NCBI RefSeq assembly: GCF_034190915.1
Contig: NW_026947514.1
Coordinates: 8,406,201 to 8,470,200, forward strand
DNA: 64,000 bases
Reading direction: 5' to 3'
DNA from: Cavia porcellus
Lineage: Eukaryota > Chordata > Mammalia > Rodentia > Caviidae
Every line of letters starts with the position of its first letter. Positions within the stretch are counted from its first letter, which is position 1. A program made the position numbers and the translations under genes. The notes under the pieces were generated by a model, which did not search any database, had not been told where the DNA came from, and saw only the letters and a program-made list of their open reading frames with translations. Shown one piece after another: positions 22,466 to 34,145 of this stretch.

Positions 22466-24339
22466 AAACATCCTTGTCTGAGTTTCCTGCTGCTCCTCTG
22501 TGTACAATGGAAGAAGACAACTCAGTCCAGCCCCTGAGGTTTAGCTGGTGCCCGAGTGGGCAGCGGTCAGGAGGACAGACGAAGGGCCGTGGGGATGCCT
22601 GGCCTTAGGGCAGGCCACAGAGGGATGATTTTCCAAGGGTGTGTCCAGCTTGGGCTGAGAGGCTGGAGGACAGATGGACACATTCTGGGGAGGTGCAGGG
22701 GGCCGGGAGGAGAAGCATCCCAGTCCTGAGCTCTGTCCTGGAGGATGAAGACAATGCCCCCCTTGAAGCAGGGACAAGCTCACTGGTACAGTGGGAACAG
22801 CATGAGGATTTGGCGGAGGCTGCAGAGGATGAGATGCCCCTCGGGTTTCCGGTGCCCTCTCGCCAGGGCCGGAGACAGCTCTGTGGGCTCTTACTCCGGG
22901 AGCTTAAGCCAGGCAGCCGGTGGGAATTTCCTCTGCCTCCCTTTGACTTTTACTCACAGGCTATTCGGATTTGCCATGAAGTGGCTCAAACAATGGGGAT
23001 TTATTCTGTCCGGTTCTGAGAGCTGCATGACCACCACCGAGGTGTTGGGAACCCATGCTTCCGCTGCAACCCACAGGGAGTCCTCTGTGCCCCTTTGTGC
23101 AATTAGATTTTCCAGGTGCATGCCTGCACCGTGTCAGTCTCCCCAGTGCACGTGGCTACCTTCTCCCTGCACAGAGGAGCGCTCTGCACCTCCCACCCCA
23201 GTGCTAACCGGGCCCATCCTGCTCAGCCTCCAAGATTGGACGCCATGGGGGTGGCAGTCGGGACATCAGGCGAAAGCTCTGCGTCCCCACCTCCAAGTTA
23301 CCCTGTTTTGAGACGCTCATCTGCTGGGTTAGGCCCCATGCTAGTGACCTCACTTTAACTTGACAACACCCCCCCCCCCACTGTGAAGACCCTTCCTCTG
23401 CATAAGGTCACGTTCTGAAGTCTGATAGGTTAAGACTTCTCTGCCTCTTTTGGGAGGCACATGACTCACCCATCCCAACACTGAAGGTTAAAAGAAGGCC
23501 CCTTCCTATTTTCATTTCTTTCCTTTGCCCCAAATTTCTCCCCCATCTGTGGAAATGATTAATTTATCCTTCTTATCCCTCCAAATTCTGAGTCTTCGTC
23601 AACAAGCTCCATCCTCTCCAGCCATGTGTCCCTGAGGCACCTGGATGAGTGGGTACTCATGATCGGCAGTCTGGGTGTCACCTGGGAGGCTGTGGGAGGC
23701 TGTGCATCTCCATTAGTGGCCCCTTTGTCCCTGTACTCTCTCTCGCTGGACTGGGGTCAGCTGTCCTGCAGCCTTTGCACCTTAATTTTCTCATGGCATC
23801 ACTCGGCCAGCTACTGCAGGACCAGGGGGTGGGGGCTGGGTCCACACCTGGGGAATGAGCTGCTACCCCCAAATCCTGTTACCACCCCCACCCCACCCGT
23901 GTCAGTGGCAGCCTCAGAGGTAATGGGGGCTTCCCACCGCCTCGGTCCTCTTCCTTTCCCTCTGAGAGAACCCAAGCAAAATCCCATCTTCACTTGTGGA
24001 ACTCTGCCCTCCCCAGATCCCAGCTCCTTGCATCTGTCTCCTGGCTTCCTGCGTCTGCAGCTGAAGCGTGTTTCTCCTCCACTCACCCTTCCCCTGGGTT
24101 CTCTTCTGCCCTCTTTACTCCTGGGTATGGTAGGGACATAAAATTCTCCTCCATGTTCCTCCTGCACAAATTCCTGGTTGGGGTTCCAGGAGTTGGAGCT
24201 CCCCCTGGACACAGCTTGTGTCACTCGTGCTCTATGAAGTCACTTCCGCCACGGCAGGAAATGTGTTTGCAGTGGAAAGTGCATGAGCTTTGGCCCCAGA
24301 AGTGCCTCTGTTCTGCACACTTGACATCACCCTATTCTG
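22466..24339. other. Unique GC-rich non-coding sequence
   Basis: No recognised exon. The longest frames (22745-23311, 23626-24141, 23994-24557, all +) carry no domain signature and are overlapped by antisense frames. A C10 homopolymer lies near 23370. Confidence 0.5.
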
Positions 24340-24480
24340 TGACAGAAGGCTTGGCTTTGCCATCCCACAGACCAGGGTTTGGATTCTCACTGTCGCTTAT
24401 GTCGTGGGATGTTGGCACATGTCTTGACTCAAGCAGTGACTTCCGCAATGATGCCAAGGACAGAGACCAGCACCTACCTC
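24340..24480 (+). mobile_element. MIR SINE
   Basis: CAGACCAGGGTTTGGATTCT followed by ACTCAAGCAGTGACTT and ACCAGCACCTACCTCATGG follows the MIR body in order. Diverged copy. Confidence 0.6.
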
Positions 24481-24735
24481 ATGGAGGTGAGAGATTGCCA
24501 GGTCCCCCCACCCCACCCCGTGAGACGGATGGCAGTTTTGAAAGAGGACAGTCCTAGGATTATTCCAGAAGAGTTTGCAGGCAACAGGTCTATTACAAAG
24601 CGGTACGCTGCAGCTGGCGGCAACTACCCCAGGTCCTAAGACTGGGGTGATGGCAAGAGATGAGGAAGCCACTAGAATCCCAAAGAAGCGAGTCCTGCAG
24701 AGCAGCTGCCTGACACAAGAATGACCCGTTCTAGA

Positions 24736-24775
24736 GCCACAGCCAGGGCAGCAGGGCCACAGCCAGGGCAGCAGG
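24736..24775 (+). repeat. 20-bp perfect tandem duplication
   Basis: The unit GCCACAGCCAGGGCAGCAGG occurs twice head to tail (24736-24755 and 24756-24775), followed by a partial third start. Confidence 0.9.
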
Positions 24776-24873
24776 GCAGAGGCCAGGAGTAAACTCTGTG
24801 GTTGCACCCTCTTCCCATCCAGCTGCCATCTGCAGAGACCTCCCATTGCCCAACTCCACTGGAGCCTTTTTCT

Positions 24874-25128
24874 TCCTTCCGTCCTTCCTTCCTTCCTTCC
24901 TTTTTGAGACTAGGGATTGAACCCAGATCTTTTGCACTGAGCTACGCCGCTAGGTTTCCTTGGTTATTTATTTATTTATTAATTAATCAGTTTGTTTGTT
25001 TGTTTATTTATTATTTACCGGGTCTTGCTAAGTTGCTAAATTTCCCAAATTTGGCTCAAACTTGCGATCCTCCTGCCTCAGTGTCCAAGCGAGCTGAGAT
25101 TACAGACGGGTGCCATCACTGCCAGCTG
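24874..25128 (-). mobile_element. Dimeric B1+ID SINE with (TTCC)n tail
   Basis: ID-like part (ACTAGGGATTGAACCCAGAT, TTTGCACTGAGCTACGCC) then a TTTA/TTTG-repeat linker (24962-25016), then the B1-like part (GGTCTTGCTAAGTTGCTAAA, ATCCTCCTGCCTCAG). The left end, equal to its A tail, has become a (CTTC)n microsatellite at 24874-24902. Confidence 0.85.
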
Positions 25129-26814
25129 ACTTTGCTTTCACCAATCCAAACTCTCCAGGGGAAGAGAGCAGCAGACACATTCTCCTTTGGAAATCCCACC
25201 AAGTGCTCTTCAGAGCACCATTCAGCCTTCGTACACTGGCCTCAGCCAACGGGACCAAGGGCGGGTGAGCAGGAGGTTACTGGGGTGGCCGCCGCCACAG
25301 TGAGCAGGTGTAGAGCTGGAGGGGTGTGATGCGGGGTGTCCTGTGCACTGGGGATGCTGAGGGGCCAGAGCCGCTGCTCTCCCTGGGGTCTGGGAATAGC
25401 ACTGAATGCTTCCTCATCTCCGCCCAGTGGCTGCCTCCTAGCAAGCCTGGCCAGGCCTGCTGCAACTTCAAAGCCCAGGGCTAACCCAGCCTTCGGACAG
25501 GGACACCTAACTCGGCTGAGGCATGTTTTCAGGGAGCAGGAGAGTTGTGACGAGGAGCACGCCTCTCTTGGGCCTGTCAAGTTACAGGTGTGAGGGATGA
25601 GCCCCTTCCAAATATTTAAGGACCTCTCCTGATGATGCAGTTACTTTGTTTGTTATTTTTATAATCAAGGGAGCCCACTAATATGTTAAAGGAATTCATT
25701 CAAAATAAATATTGAACAAATATTTAAGCCGCACTGAGCCGTGGGGGAGAAACAGGCCGTGTAAACCAGGCCAAACAGACTTACTCGCCCTGACCAGGCA
25801 ATTTTCCATACCTTTTTATAATTAGTTTCAATTGTTTTCATCTCCACATCCGACACGGTTTACTCTCTGACACATCTGTTGGACATTTGATGTATGCTTT
25901 CTCCTTTCTCTTTCTGAGCTGAAGGGAAGGCAGTCGCATGGAGTCTGCCTGCTCTTTCTTGCTGTGATGGGGAAGTGAAGTCTCACACAACAGCTGGGCA
26001 CATTTCCTGGCATCTCTGAGTCAGAGGCAGGAAAGAGACCAGAAGTGCGGGCCAGGACTCCCGAGCCAGTGCTCCCACCAGGGTCACACACTCCTCCTGA
26101 AAGACCCCCGGAGAACTCTGCCCCTTCCTCGGTGCTTCTTTCTTTTAGTTTTTATATTACTTTTCTTCGTGGTTTTCTTTAATTTTATTTTAAAGGTAGT
26201 AAAACAGAATAGTAAAATGAAACAAAACAAAACAGTGATAGGACAGTCGGAAATACACAATCGTTATTATATTGCATATTGTTATCCTCTAGATAGTTGC
26301 CTGGACTACTGGCCCCAGGCCTACAGGTCAGTCACACAACAGGAATGTCAGGTTACTTCCCGACCTCGGTTATTGTCATCTCAGCCTGGGTCGCGTCTGG
26401 TTGCTTAGGGGCGGGGGTGGGGCTTCATTGCTGGTTTTCCCTGCCAACAAGGCCCGCCAGCAGACAGGGAGGCTGCCTGGCCTCCGTGATGCTTCTCCCC
26501 CCGTATGGCTTCTGGGGGCTCATGGGGGTGGGGGCTACATTGCTTCCTTGCTATTTCTTATCATCACCTTTTAAAAAAATTTTTGCTGGATTCCTGAATT
26601 CTTTCTCTCCACGGCCTTCAAGTCTCAGTCAGATCCTTTCCGTGACCGTGGGACCCCCCTCTCCTCCTTCTCTCCCTCATGCCGTATTCCAGGGTCTGGA
26701 CTCAAACCTTGGACAGGTTCTTTCTCTGCTGCTCACTACTCTGCCGTCACCCCGGAAGTCTCGCTTCTTTGCTGCGTTGGCAGATGCCTCCACGTTGGTC
26801 ACCTCCTGCTTTGT
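25129..26814. other. Unique non-coding sequence
   Basis: No exon recognised. 25600-25860 is AT-rich with ATTTAAGG and AATAAATATTGAAC stretches and no clear repeat; 26130-26290 is also AT-rich. The frame 26297-26896 (+) has no family signature. Confidence 0.5.
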
Positions 26815-27120
26815 CTGGATGTACAATGTCCCCAAAGGCTTATGTGTCGGAGCCTTGGTTCCCAGGGTGGCACTACTTGGAGACGGTGGAGCCTAGGCAG
26901 CAGGGTTTGGGTCACTGGGGCCATGTCCTTGAGGGGGTCTCGGGCCCCAACCCCTGTGTCTTCTCTGGTTGCCTCCTGGTGCTGAGGCAAGAGCTTTTAC
27001 CTCCCCAGATCCTCCTGCTGTGACAGGTGCCGCCCACAGGCCCAGGACAAAGCAGGCTATAGCTGTGGAGCTGGAGCCTCACCTGTGAGCCTGTTAATAA
27101 GCTAACGACTCTGGGATTGA
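26815..27120 (+). mobile_element. ERVL-MaLR LTR (MTE/ORR1-like)
   Basis: GTCCCCAAAGGCTTATGTGT, TTGGTTCCCAGGGTGGCACT and a CTTGGAGACGGTGGAGCCTA block follow the 5' half of the same LTR family as 8426-8799, in the opposite orientation. The 3' end is poorly preserved. Confidence 0.65.
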
Positions 27121-27169
27121 ATGTGTTTCCTGACGGCAGCTGTTCCTTCCAGGTTTGAAATCCTGAACA

Positions 27170-27880
27170 AAGAACTAGGTAGGACACGGGAAAGAGAGCA
27201 GAGGTATTCACTAATTGAAAGTAGAAAACAGACTTTTACAGGAAGAGAGAGGGTGGTGAACAGACTCACAGCAGCCTGAGGAGAAGGGGAAGGGGTCTTT
27301 TGTATCCAAAATTCCCAGATTGGCTTCTCCCTCATGTACACAGGCACTGGGACATCCACTGTCCTAGGAGGAATTAACTTGGCTTCCTGCCTTATGTAAA
27401 TGAAGAATCAGAAAGAGTGTCTTTTGATTGGTTGTGTCCATCATATAAATGAAGTATTAAAAACAGCATCTTTGGATTGGTTCTGCAAATGGCGCCAAAT
27501 TCAAATGAAGTATTGAAAATGCAACTTTCTGATTGGTTCTGTATATAACCTCTGTTTTCTGATTGGTTCCATGTAAATATACTGCTTTCTGATTGGGTCT
27601 TGTGTTCTGCCTATGTCCTGTCTTTTGGGAAAACATTTCTGATTGGGTCTTGTGTTCTGCCTATGTCCTGTCTTTTGGGAAAACGGAGCCATTGGTTTTT
27701 GTGACCTTTGACACATTCTGCCCTGCTGGTTGTCAGTTTGCCCCAGTCCCAACCTACTACCTCTGTTACAGTGACAGAAAGCTGATTGGCCCAAACTCTG
27801 TTAGACTTCCAACCTCCCAAGGTCAAGACCCTGGGGCAGCAACCTGCAGCACCCAGCTTAACAAGGTCCCTGTCCTGAAT
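27170..27880 (-). mobile_element. Probable solo LTR with CCAAT-box array
   Basis: On the minus strand this stretch carries repeated AACCAATC or close variants: ATTGG on the + strand near 27427, 27477, 27531, 27562, 27593, 27643, 27691 and 27784. They are followed (minus strand) by a TATA-like GGATACAAAAGACC near 27300. Repeated CCAAT boxes upstream of a TATA-like site are typical of retroviral U3 regions. No internal provirus is seen and the ends are uncertain, so the LTR call is an inference. Confidence 0.5.
27589..27685 (+). repeat. 50-bp tandem duplication
   Basis: The unit starting CTGATTGGGTCTTGTGTTCT and ending near CTTTTGGGAAAAC occurs twice with a 50-bp period (from 27589 and from 27639), with identical sequence over the shared 46 or so bases. 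Lies inside the CCAAT-rich stretch. Confidence 0.92.
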
Positions 27881-27989
27881 AAATGACTGACTAGAGACTG
27901 AAAGAATGAGCTGAGTGAGCGATGACTCAGCTGGAAAGCAGGCAGCCACTTCATAACTGGTTGCCAGCCATGGTGGCAAGATACAGGAG

Positions 27990-28160
27990 TGCAGTGGGTT
28001 CTGGAATTGTGGGGACCTGGAGTCTAACTCTTGCTGCACCCCCTGAGAGTTCGTTAGTCTCCCTGTGCTCTGCTGGTTCATCTGCAGAGGAGGATGACAC
28101 GCCGCTCCACCATGCAGCTGTGGGAATTATTGAGAACGCAGGTAACACATTAACCGGGTT
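27990..28160 (+). mobile_element. MIR SINE
   Basis: GAACTCTTGCTGC-, GTTAGTCTCCCTGTGCTCTG- and ATCTGCAGAGGAGGATGA-like phrases follow MIR order. Diverged. Confidence 0.55.
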
Positions 28161-28368
28161 CACAGCTCACGATAAGCACCCAGGGGGCACTGGTCATGAC
28201 CTGGGCGTGACCGGGAAGCTGGAGACTATGCCCTCCCCATTAGCCTTGTGCTCCTGCTCTGTGGAATGAGGGCCACATTCTGTTAATATTATTTTCTGTT
28301 TTTCATCTGAAGCCTGGGCACTGGTTAAAAGTAACCCCACTCCTCTCAATTTTGTTGAAGTGTTATCA

Positions 28369-28525
28369 GGCCAGGCATGGTAATGCACCCCTGTAATCCC
28401 AGCACTTGGGAATCTGAAGCAGGAAGATCATCACAAGTTCAAGGCTAGCCTAGGCAGTGAGCTCAGGGTCAGCCTGAACTGCAAGGCAAGTCCCTATCTC
28501 AAAAAACCAAAAAATTAAAGTGAAA
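28369..28525 (+). mobile_element. B1-like SINE with internal duplication
   Basis: GCCAGGCATGGTAATGCACC, CCTGTAATCCCAGCACTTGG, the GGCAGTGAGCTCAGGGTCAG duplicated block and CCCTATCTCAAAAAACC are in the expected order. TGAAGTGTTA flanks the element at 28356-28365 and 28526-28535. Confidence 0.93.
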
Positions 28526-28535
28526 TGAAGTGTTA

Positions 28536-29355
28536 GCCACCTTCTAGCTCAAAATGAGAACTCTGTCTTGTGTCTTCAGCAAAGCAAGCAGTCTGGACCA
28601 ATTGACTCCCAGGCTTGACCCTGGGCCTCCATGTCCTGGTCTGGAGTCACATAATATGAATAATAAAATGGTGTCACCTTAACCGTTTTAATGTGTACTT
28701 CAGGGTCACCACATGAGTTCTTAGTGTCCTCAGTCACCATCGACAACCTGCAGAATCTTTTCATGATTCCAAACAGAAATTCTGTACTCATTAATTAAAT
28801 GTAATACCTAAGATATATTTTAATGCACCATTTTTTAAACAATCAAAAAGAATGCAAATAATTTTAATGAATGAGATATTAAAGAGATATTAATGAATGA
28901 GATGTTAAAGACAGGATCAGTAAGTTGAAGGTAATTTAAAATCCTTCAAGTTCATCCCATGGTCAAGAGAAACTACCTTACACAGTCCTCTCAACTGAAA
29001 AATAATATTGGCAAATAAGTAGAATTTCTGAAAGTATCATTGATGACTTTGCTTCTATTAAAGAAAGGACATTAAAAGTATATTAAATTATGTGTGTGAT
29101 ATTAATAAAATTAAATAGTTTTAAAAATCTACTTTCAATTTTAACTGTTTTCATGTTCTGCAAGAAAAGGAACTGTTAACAACTCTGTTCATCCACGCAC
29201 AGAGAAGTGCACGTCGGTCCTTCTGCCCTGGGCTCCTGCATGGCCCGGCACAGCAATATTACCCTGCAAGGTAGATACAAATTTTTCTTTAATTGGAGTT
29301 TGTTAATTTTCATCTTAAATAATTCTTTTAAATGTCACTCGTGCCAATGGCAGTA
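28536..29355. other. AT-rich unique sequence
   Basis: No exon. Contains a 26-bp imperfect tandem duplication at 28866-28915 (AATGAATGAGAT(A/G)TTAAAGA units). The 29100-29330 part is AT-rich and repeat-free. Confidence 0.5.
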
Positions 29356-29447
29356 ATGTTGGTGTTCCTTCAGTGCTGGAGGGGAGAAGCTCATCTGCCC
29401 TAGGCCTGCCCTGAACCGTGGACATGAGGGACTCCAGAGAGTCCATG
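29356..29447 (+). repeat. 91-bp direct duplication, copy 1
   Basis: Begins ATGTTGGTGTTCCTTCAGTG and ends CTCCAGAGAGTCCATG. Matches 30304-30394 with one 1-base indel and one or two substitutions. Both flanks differ between copies, so the match ends sharply. Confidence 0.93.
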
Positions 29448-29817
29448 TCCTCTTGGGAAGACAGGCTTGGCACGCACGGGCCCCTGCACAAGTGTGCAGG
29501 AAGACCCATGAGAAAAGGAAATGCTGGGCCCTTGTTCCACAGTTAGGATTCCGAGGTGGTGGCAGTGGCCTGTCAGGCCAGGCGTAGGGTCCTTCCGATG
29601 GCAGTGGGCTCTGTACTCACCATGCAGCTGGCTCTGACCTCAGCGCCCCAGCTCTGTAGGTCTAACCAGCCCTTCCCACCTCCTACTCAGTACCCAGCAT
29701 GAGGCTCCTCAGCTAGAAGCCGCACAGAGCTGAAGCTCCCTGCTGCATTTGGCAGAGACTGCAGCACACAGCGGGGCCTCTGTTTCCATCCCGGTGCTGG
29801 GACCTGTGCTCCTAGGA
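29448..29817. other. Unique non-coding sequence
   Basis: Nothing recognised between the first duplication copy and the L2 fragment. Confidence 0.5.
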
Positions 29818-29935
29818 TCCTTCATTCATTCTTTGGTGTTTTCATTCATTCACCAAGCATGCACTGAGCACCTGTGTACCAGAGGCTGAGCTGGGTTCCC
29901 CAGATCCAGAAAAGAACAGCACAGAAGCCCTGGGG
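29818..29935 (-). mobile_element. L2 LINE 3' end
   Basis: TTCATTCATTCACCAAGCAT followed by TGAGCACCTGTGTACCAGAG is the reverse complement of the L2 3' terminus. Confidence 0.7.
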
Positions 29936-30303
29936 TGGAGGATGTTCGGGACCCAGGGAACAGATGGTAAGATGTCTGCGGTGCAGGTGTCTTCTCAGGA
30001 CAGGCCTCAAGAACACAGGTGGGAATGTACCTGCATGGAAGGAGAGACAGCCATGGACCATGCCCTTCTGTCCTTTCCAGCTGCATGACCCCGTATTCCA
30101 TGGCTGGTGACTCTGCAGGGAAGGAAGCCGAGGCTCTCTCCCCTCTCCCAGCAGTCTGTGCAAAGTGTCCTGTCTCTGGAGCCGGGTATGCAGCTCCTGA
30201 ACCTTTTAGGGCCTCAATTTCCTCCCTTGCACAGTGGAAGATGACCCTCGTCCCATGCCCTAGGCGTCTAGGAAGCAAACCAGCAAATGCGTGGGGAGCC
30301 CAC

Positions 30304-30394
30304 ATGTTGGTGTTCTTCAGTGCTGGAGGGGAGAAACTCATCTGCCCTAGGCCTGCCCTGAACCGTGGACATGAGGGACTCCAGAGAGTCCATG
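30304..30394 (+). repeat. 91-bp direct duplication, copy 2
   Basis: Second copy of the 29356-29447 segment, 948 bp downstream and in the same orientation. Confidence 0.93.
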
Positions 30395-30839
30395 GTGTGC
30401 TCTTGTGAACGAGTCATAGATCCAGGTGCTGACAGCCACCTACCCATGGCTTCCCAGCTGTTGACTAATCATTTGGCAAACAACTGCTTTGCATGTACTG
30501 CACGGCACCCAGCTCTGAGACCTGAGTGGCATCTTAAGGCCAGAGGGTCTGGCGCAGAAGCTCCCCTTTGTTCAAAATGATCAGGGCCTCATCAGTGCCC
30601 CCGGGGCCGCCTGTCTCTATGAGGAAGTGGAAGTGAGGTGGGACTTGGGTCCTCTCCATCCTGACCCTGGGTGGCAGCCTCCACTTCTGCTTTGAACTGA
30701 ACTCTACTCCCGTCATCTCATCACCAAACCAAGTTTGACCCTTGATGGCTCAGCCCGGGTCACCTCCTCCAGGAAGCCTTGCTGTACCCTGTCCTCAGCA
30801 CTGCTGTCACATCCTCTGCTGGGTCTACAATCGGGACTA
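30395..30839. other. Unique non-coding sequence
   Basis: No exon or repeat recognised. Confidence 0.5.
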
Positions 30840-30987
30840 TAAATCATCACAGGTGTCACTTATCCGGTGCTTATTGTGAGCCAAAAGCTCCGTGTGTATC
30901 TCCCCATTCAATTCCCTAACTGATGGGGGAGGCTTTACTCAGTTCCTTACTTTACAGAGATGAAGAGAACTAGAGAACTAGGTCAAG
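30840..30987 (+). mobile_element. MIR SINE, interrupted by a minisatellite
   Basis: ATTGTGAGCCAAAAGCTCCG, CCCTAACTGATGGGGGAGG and CTTTACAGAGATGAAGAGAA follow the MIR middle. The expected 3' end (the 'ACTTGCCCAAGGTCACACAGC' portion) is replaced by the repeat array that begins at 30988. Confidence 0.75.
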
Positions 30988-31275
30988 AGCTCCCCAGGTT
31001 AGTAGCTCCCCAGGTTAGCAGCTCCCCAGGTTAGCAGCTCCCCAGGTTAGCAGCTCCCCAGGTTAGCAGCTCCCCAGGTTAGGAGCTCCCCAGGTTAGCA
31101 GCTCCCCAGGTTAGCAGCTCCCCAGGTTAGGAGCTCCCCAGGTTAGCAGCTCCCCAGGTTAGCAGCTCCCCAGGTTAGCAGCTCCCCAGGTTAGGAGCTC
31201 CCCAGGTTAGCAGCTCCCCGGGTTAGCAGCTCCCCGGGTTAGCAGCTCCCCAGGTTAGCAGCTCCCCAAGTTAGG
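30988..31275 (+). repeat. 16-bp minisatellite, 18 units in perfect register
   Basis: AGCTCCCCAGGTTAG plus one variable base (T, C or G) repeats 18 times without any indel (288 bp). Variants: two adjacent units have CCCGGG in place of CCCAGG, the last has CCAAG. The last-base pattern (T C C C C G C C G C C C G C C C C G) suggests blocks of several units were copied together. Each unit holds an AGCT site. Confidence 0.97.
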
Positions 31276-31889
31276 AGGTAGGTGCCTGGTAAGGTGCCAC
31301 TTCTGGGTCACAGCAGCAATAATGGGGAGCCAAGAGGCCCACCCAAAGCGGCCAGCCATCACAGACCTCCACGCCTCTGCAGCAGGATCCTCCTGCTGTC
31401 CAGTTTCCCCTCCACCTTCCTTCGAGACACACACTCCTTGGGTGGTGTGCAGGCCAGGAGGGCTCTCTAGAGTAGGAAGAGTGGAGATTTTATTTCTCCT
31501 CCTGGAGACACTGGAAAAGAGGAACAACCCCTTGGCCCATTCCCTTCCTGTCTCCCTTTCTAGGTTTAGTCCCTGTAAGCTGCCCTGATTGGCTTTCTTG
31601 CCTACAAGCAGGAGCAAAAGAGGACCATTGAAAGTCAGTGACAAAATGAGGGGAACACAATTGTCTTGTGAGCAGTCACCCTCCGTACATGTCAGTGGCT
31701 GCTGCACCACTCGGTGGCTGGTTCTGTTCCTGTGCTGGCTCCCTTTCCGGGGCCCACATCTACCTCCTCCCCTGGAGCTGGTTACATCTGCTGCTTCTCC
31801 TGCTCAGCAGGGCCTGAGTTCTGACCACTCCCTGTCAGGTTCCCCGGCCCTTCCAGTGGGACCTCCTGGAGGACACTGAGCCACAGTTC
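31276..31889. other. Unique non-coding sequence
   Basis: No exon or repeat recognised. Confidence 0.5.
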
Positions 31890-32430
31890 ATTTTCTCATG
31901 GTGATGTGGCAAGTGTGGTAAGATACACATACCACGACATGCACCTTTGTGACCATCGCAAGCACACAACTCACTGTGTGAAGTGCACCTACATCGTTAC
32001 ACAATTGTCACACCCTTTCATCTTCCTGGCTGAGACTCTACGCCCTTAGACACTGCCTCCCCGCCTTCCCCTGTGACCCCAGAGCCACCAGCCCACTCTC
32101 TACTTGGACGAATTTGATGACTCTAGGAGGCCCTCTTAAGTGGAATCACACACTCCATCCTTTGGTGTCTGGCTTCTGTCACTCAGCCTAATGTCTTCAA
32201 CGTTCATCTACGCTGGATCATGTGTCAGAACGTCCTGTCTTTTTAAGGCTGAGTAACACCCCATTGCGTGGAGAGACCGCATCGTGTTTACCCACTGGTT
32301 CCTCTGTGGGTGTCTGGGTGGCTTCCACCCTTTGGCCCTTCTGGATAATGCTGCCATGAATGCACACAGCTGCCAGCTGCCAGTTCAAATCTCTGCTCTC
32401 GATTCTTTTGGGAATAGGCACAGACTCAGC
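31890..32430 (-). mobile_element. L1 (L1M-type) ORF2 end / 3' region
   Basis: AAGTGGAATCACACACTCCA, GGCTGAGTAACACCCCATTG, TTCTGGATAATGCTGCCATG and TCTCGATTCTTTTGGGAATA appear in the order of the reverse complement of an L1 3' part (the usual 'AATGGAATACTATTCAGCC' block is recognisable). No open frame remains. Confidence 0.8.
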
Positions 32431-34119
32431 ACGGCGAGACCGAGCAGTAGCACCGTGTGTCCGTGGGTCAGCATTTTACCTGCCTCTGGCTTATATTTTA
32501 CCAGCTCCTCTCAGCCGCTGGGCTCTGAGCATTTCTCCTGGGATTGGTAAAATCCCAGATGGAAGATGGCTTTTAACATATAAATACCAATAGGAGGGGC
32601 CATTTGGTAGCTTCCAGAAGACACAGAATCGCTGGTAGGAGACCCTCCAGGGATAACAATGCTGTGTGTGAGTTGGGGCCAACCAATGTGCAGAGCGCGC
32701 TGGTTTCCGAGCTCTGACTGCTGGTAACCATGCATGATCTCACTGCTTCTCACCCGAAGCCCAGGAAACTCCTGCATGTAGAAAGCGATGGTTTTTCTTT
32801 CGCCAAAGGACTCGAAGAATACCTACCCTGAAACCATGAATACCAGGGCTACCATGCAAAGCCTCCCGCACAATTGTGTCTTACTTTCCCAATAAAGAAC
32901 ATTATAGGAACAGAGGATTGTTTTTACATGCTCATAAAATGATTATACTTGTCCTGAGAGTTTCCTGGGTTGTGCATGGCTGCCACAGACTTATTTCATA
33001 AATCCATTTATTTTTTTAACAGTATCTGCAGGGAACTGTGTTTTAATTCCTGTTGGGGTGTGTGCCTGTGTGCGTGTGTGTTTTCCTTTTCCTGTATCAC
33101 ATCTGAAAAGTCTCTTTCTGGCACTCCACACTTGGAAGTGGCTGGAATAGTCCTTGGCGTCCTGCAACCCTGTTTCGTGTTCTCAGCTGCTAACGTTCTA
33201 GTTTGAGATTTTCCTTGCCTTGAATATTCATTGGCCATTTCTGTTGTTGCATTTACCAAAATAAAATCCACTTCAGCTCTTTCCTCCCAAGGAAGGGGCT
33301 GGTGAGCAGTTTTCTGACAGTTGTATATTAAATGCAGGTGGCTTCATGAATGCGCTTTCTGTCTGGCTCCGAACATTAACCATAACCCACAGTTTCTTCC
33401 AAAGGAACTGGAATGAATTAAATTGTTTAATAAAACCTTACTTACCTGGATAAACTCATTTCTATTTTGCATTTAGATTCCCTAATGCATCTTTCCAGAT
33501 TGTTATTTGTAAAATAAAAAGCTAGACGTGTTTACTTAGAAAGCCAAACATCGGACCCTAATCCTGGTTCTCATCCAAGTTCACAGCAGCTTTTTTCTCA
33601 TTCCCTCTACGTTATGAGCTGTTGCGTGTTTCATTTACCGTGAACTGATAACTCCCACCCCAGCTCCAATGAAGACTTACCGAGGCACTGAACGTGCTTC
33701 TCTGCGTACGTTTTTTTCCATCACACCCCTGAAACGCATGCTGTTTCAGACAGAAAGGAGCCCAGAGTTGCATATTTGCAAATTGATTTTAGAGTATTTA
33801 CCCATGCAGAGAGGCTTGGCTGGCTGCTGAGTGAAACTCTCCAGGATTGTCAAGGGTGCACTGCAGGAGCTGCTCGGAGAGAAGGTGACACACCCCCGAA
33901 GGTCGCCTAGACCGGAGCGGAAGGCCTGCAGAATCAATAATCTTCACCCTTATCTTTGCCAAAAGCAGCTCCTGCCAGACAGCGTGCCCTGAGTGGTGCC
34001 AGCTGAATTGATGAACTGAATAAATGAATCATGAGGACGACTTAGTTCATCCCCTTTACCCCTTTCTAGAAACCTCATGTCAAATTTTATGTCCAAACAT
34101 GGTATTCGATCTAATTGCT
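32431..34119. promoter_or_regulatory. Repeat-poor stretch; possible conserved non-coding DNA at 33180-33560
   Basis: No exon seen. A TG-rich microsatellite lies at 33057-33083. The AT-moderate 33180-33560 part (including TTGAATATTCATTGGCCATT and AATTAAATTGTTTAATAAAA) is unique and enhancer-like in composition. Function is inferred only. Confidence 0.22.
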
Positions 34120-34129
34120 TCCACTCTTT

Positions 34130-34145
34130 GAAAAAAAAAAAAAAA
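34130..34145 (+). repeat. Poly-A run
   Basis: About 16 consecutive A residues with no SINE or processed gene copy visible upstream. Confidence 0.8.

Noticed and set aside
30988..31275. CRISPR-like array
   Set aside because: The 16-bp units follow one another without spacers, and this is a mammalian genome. It is a minisatellite.
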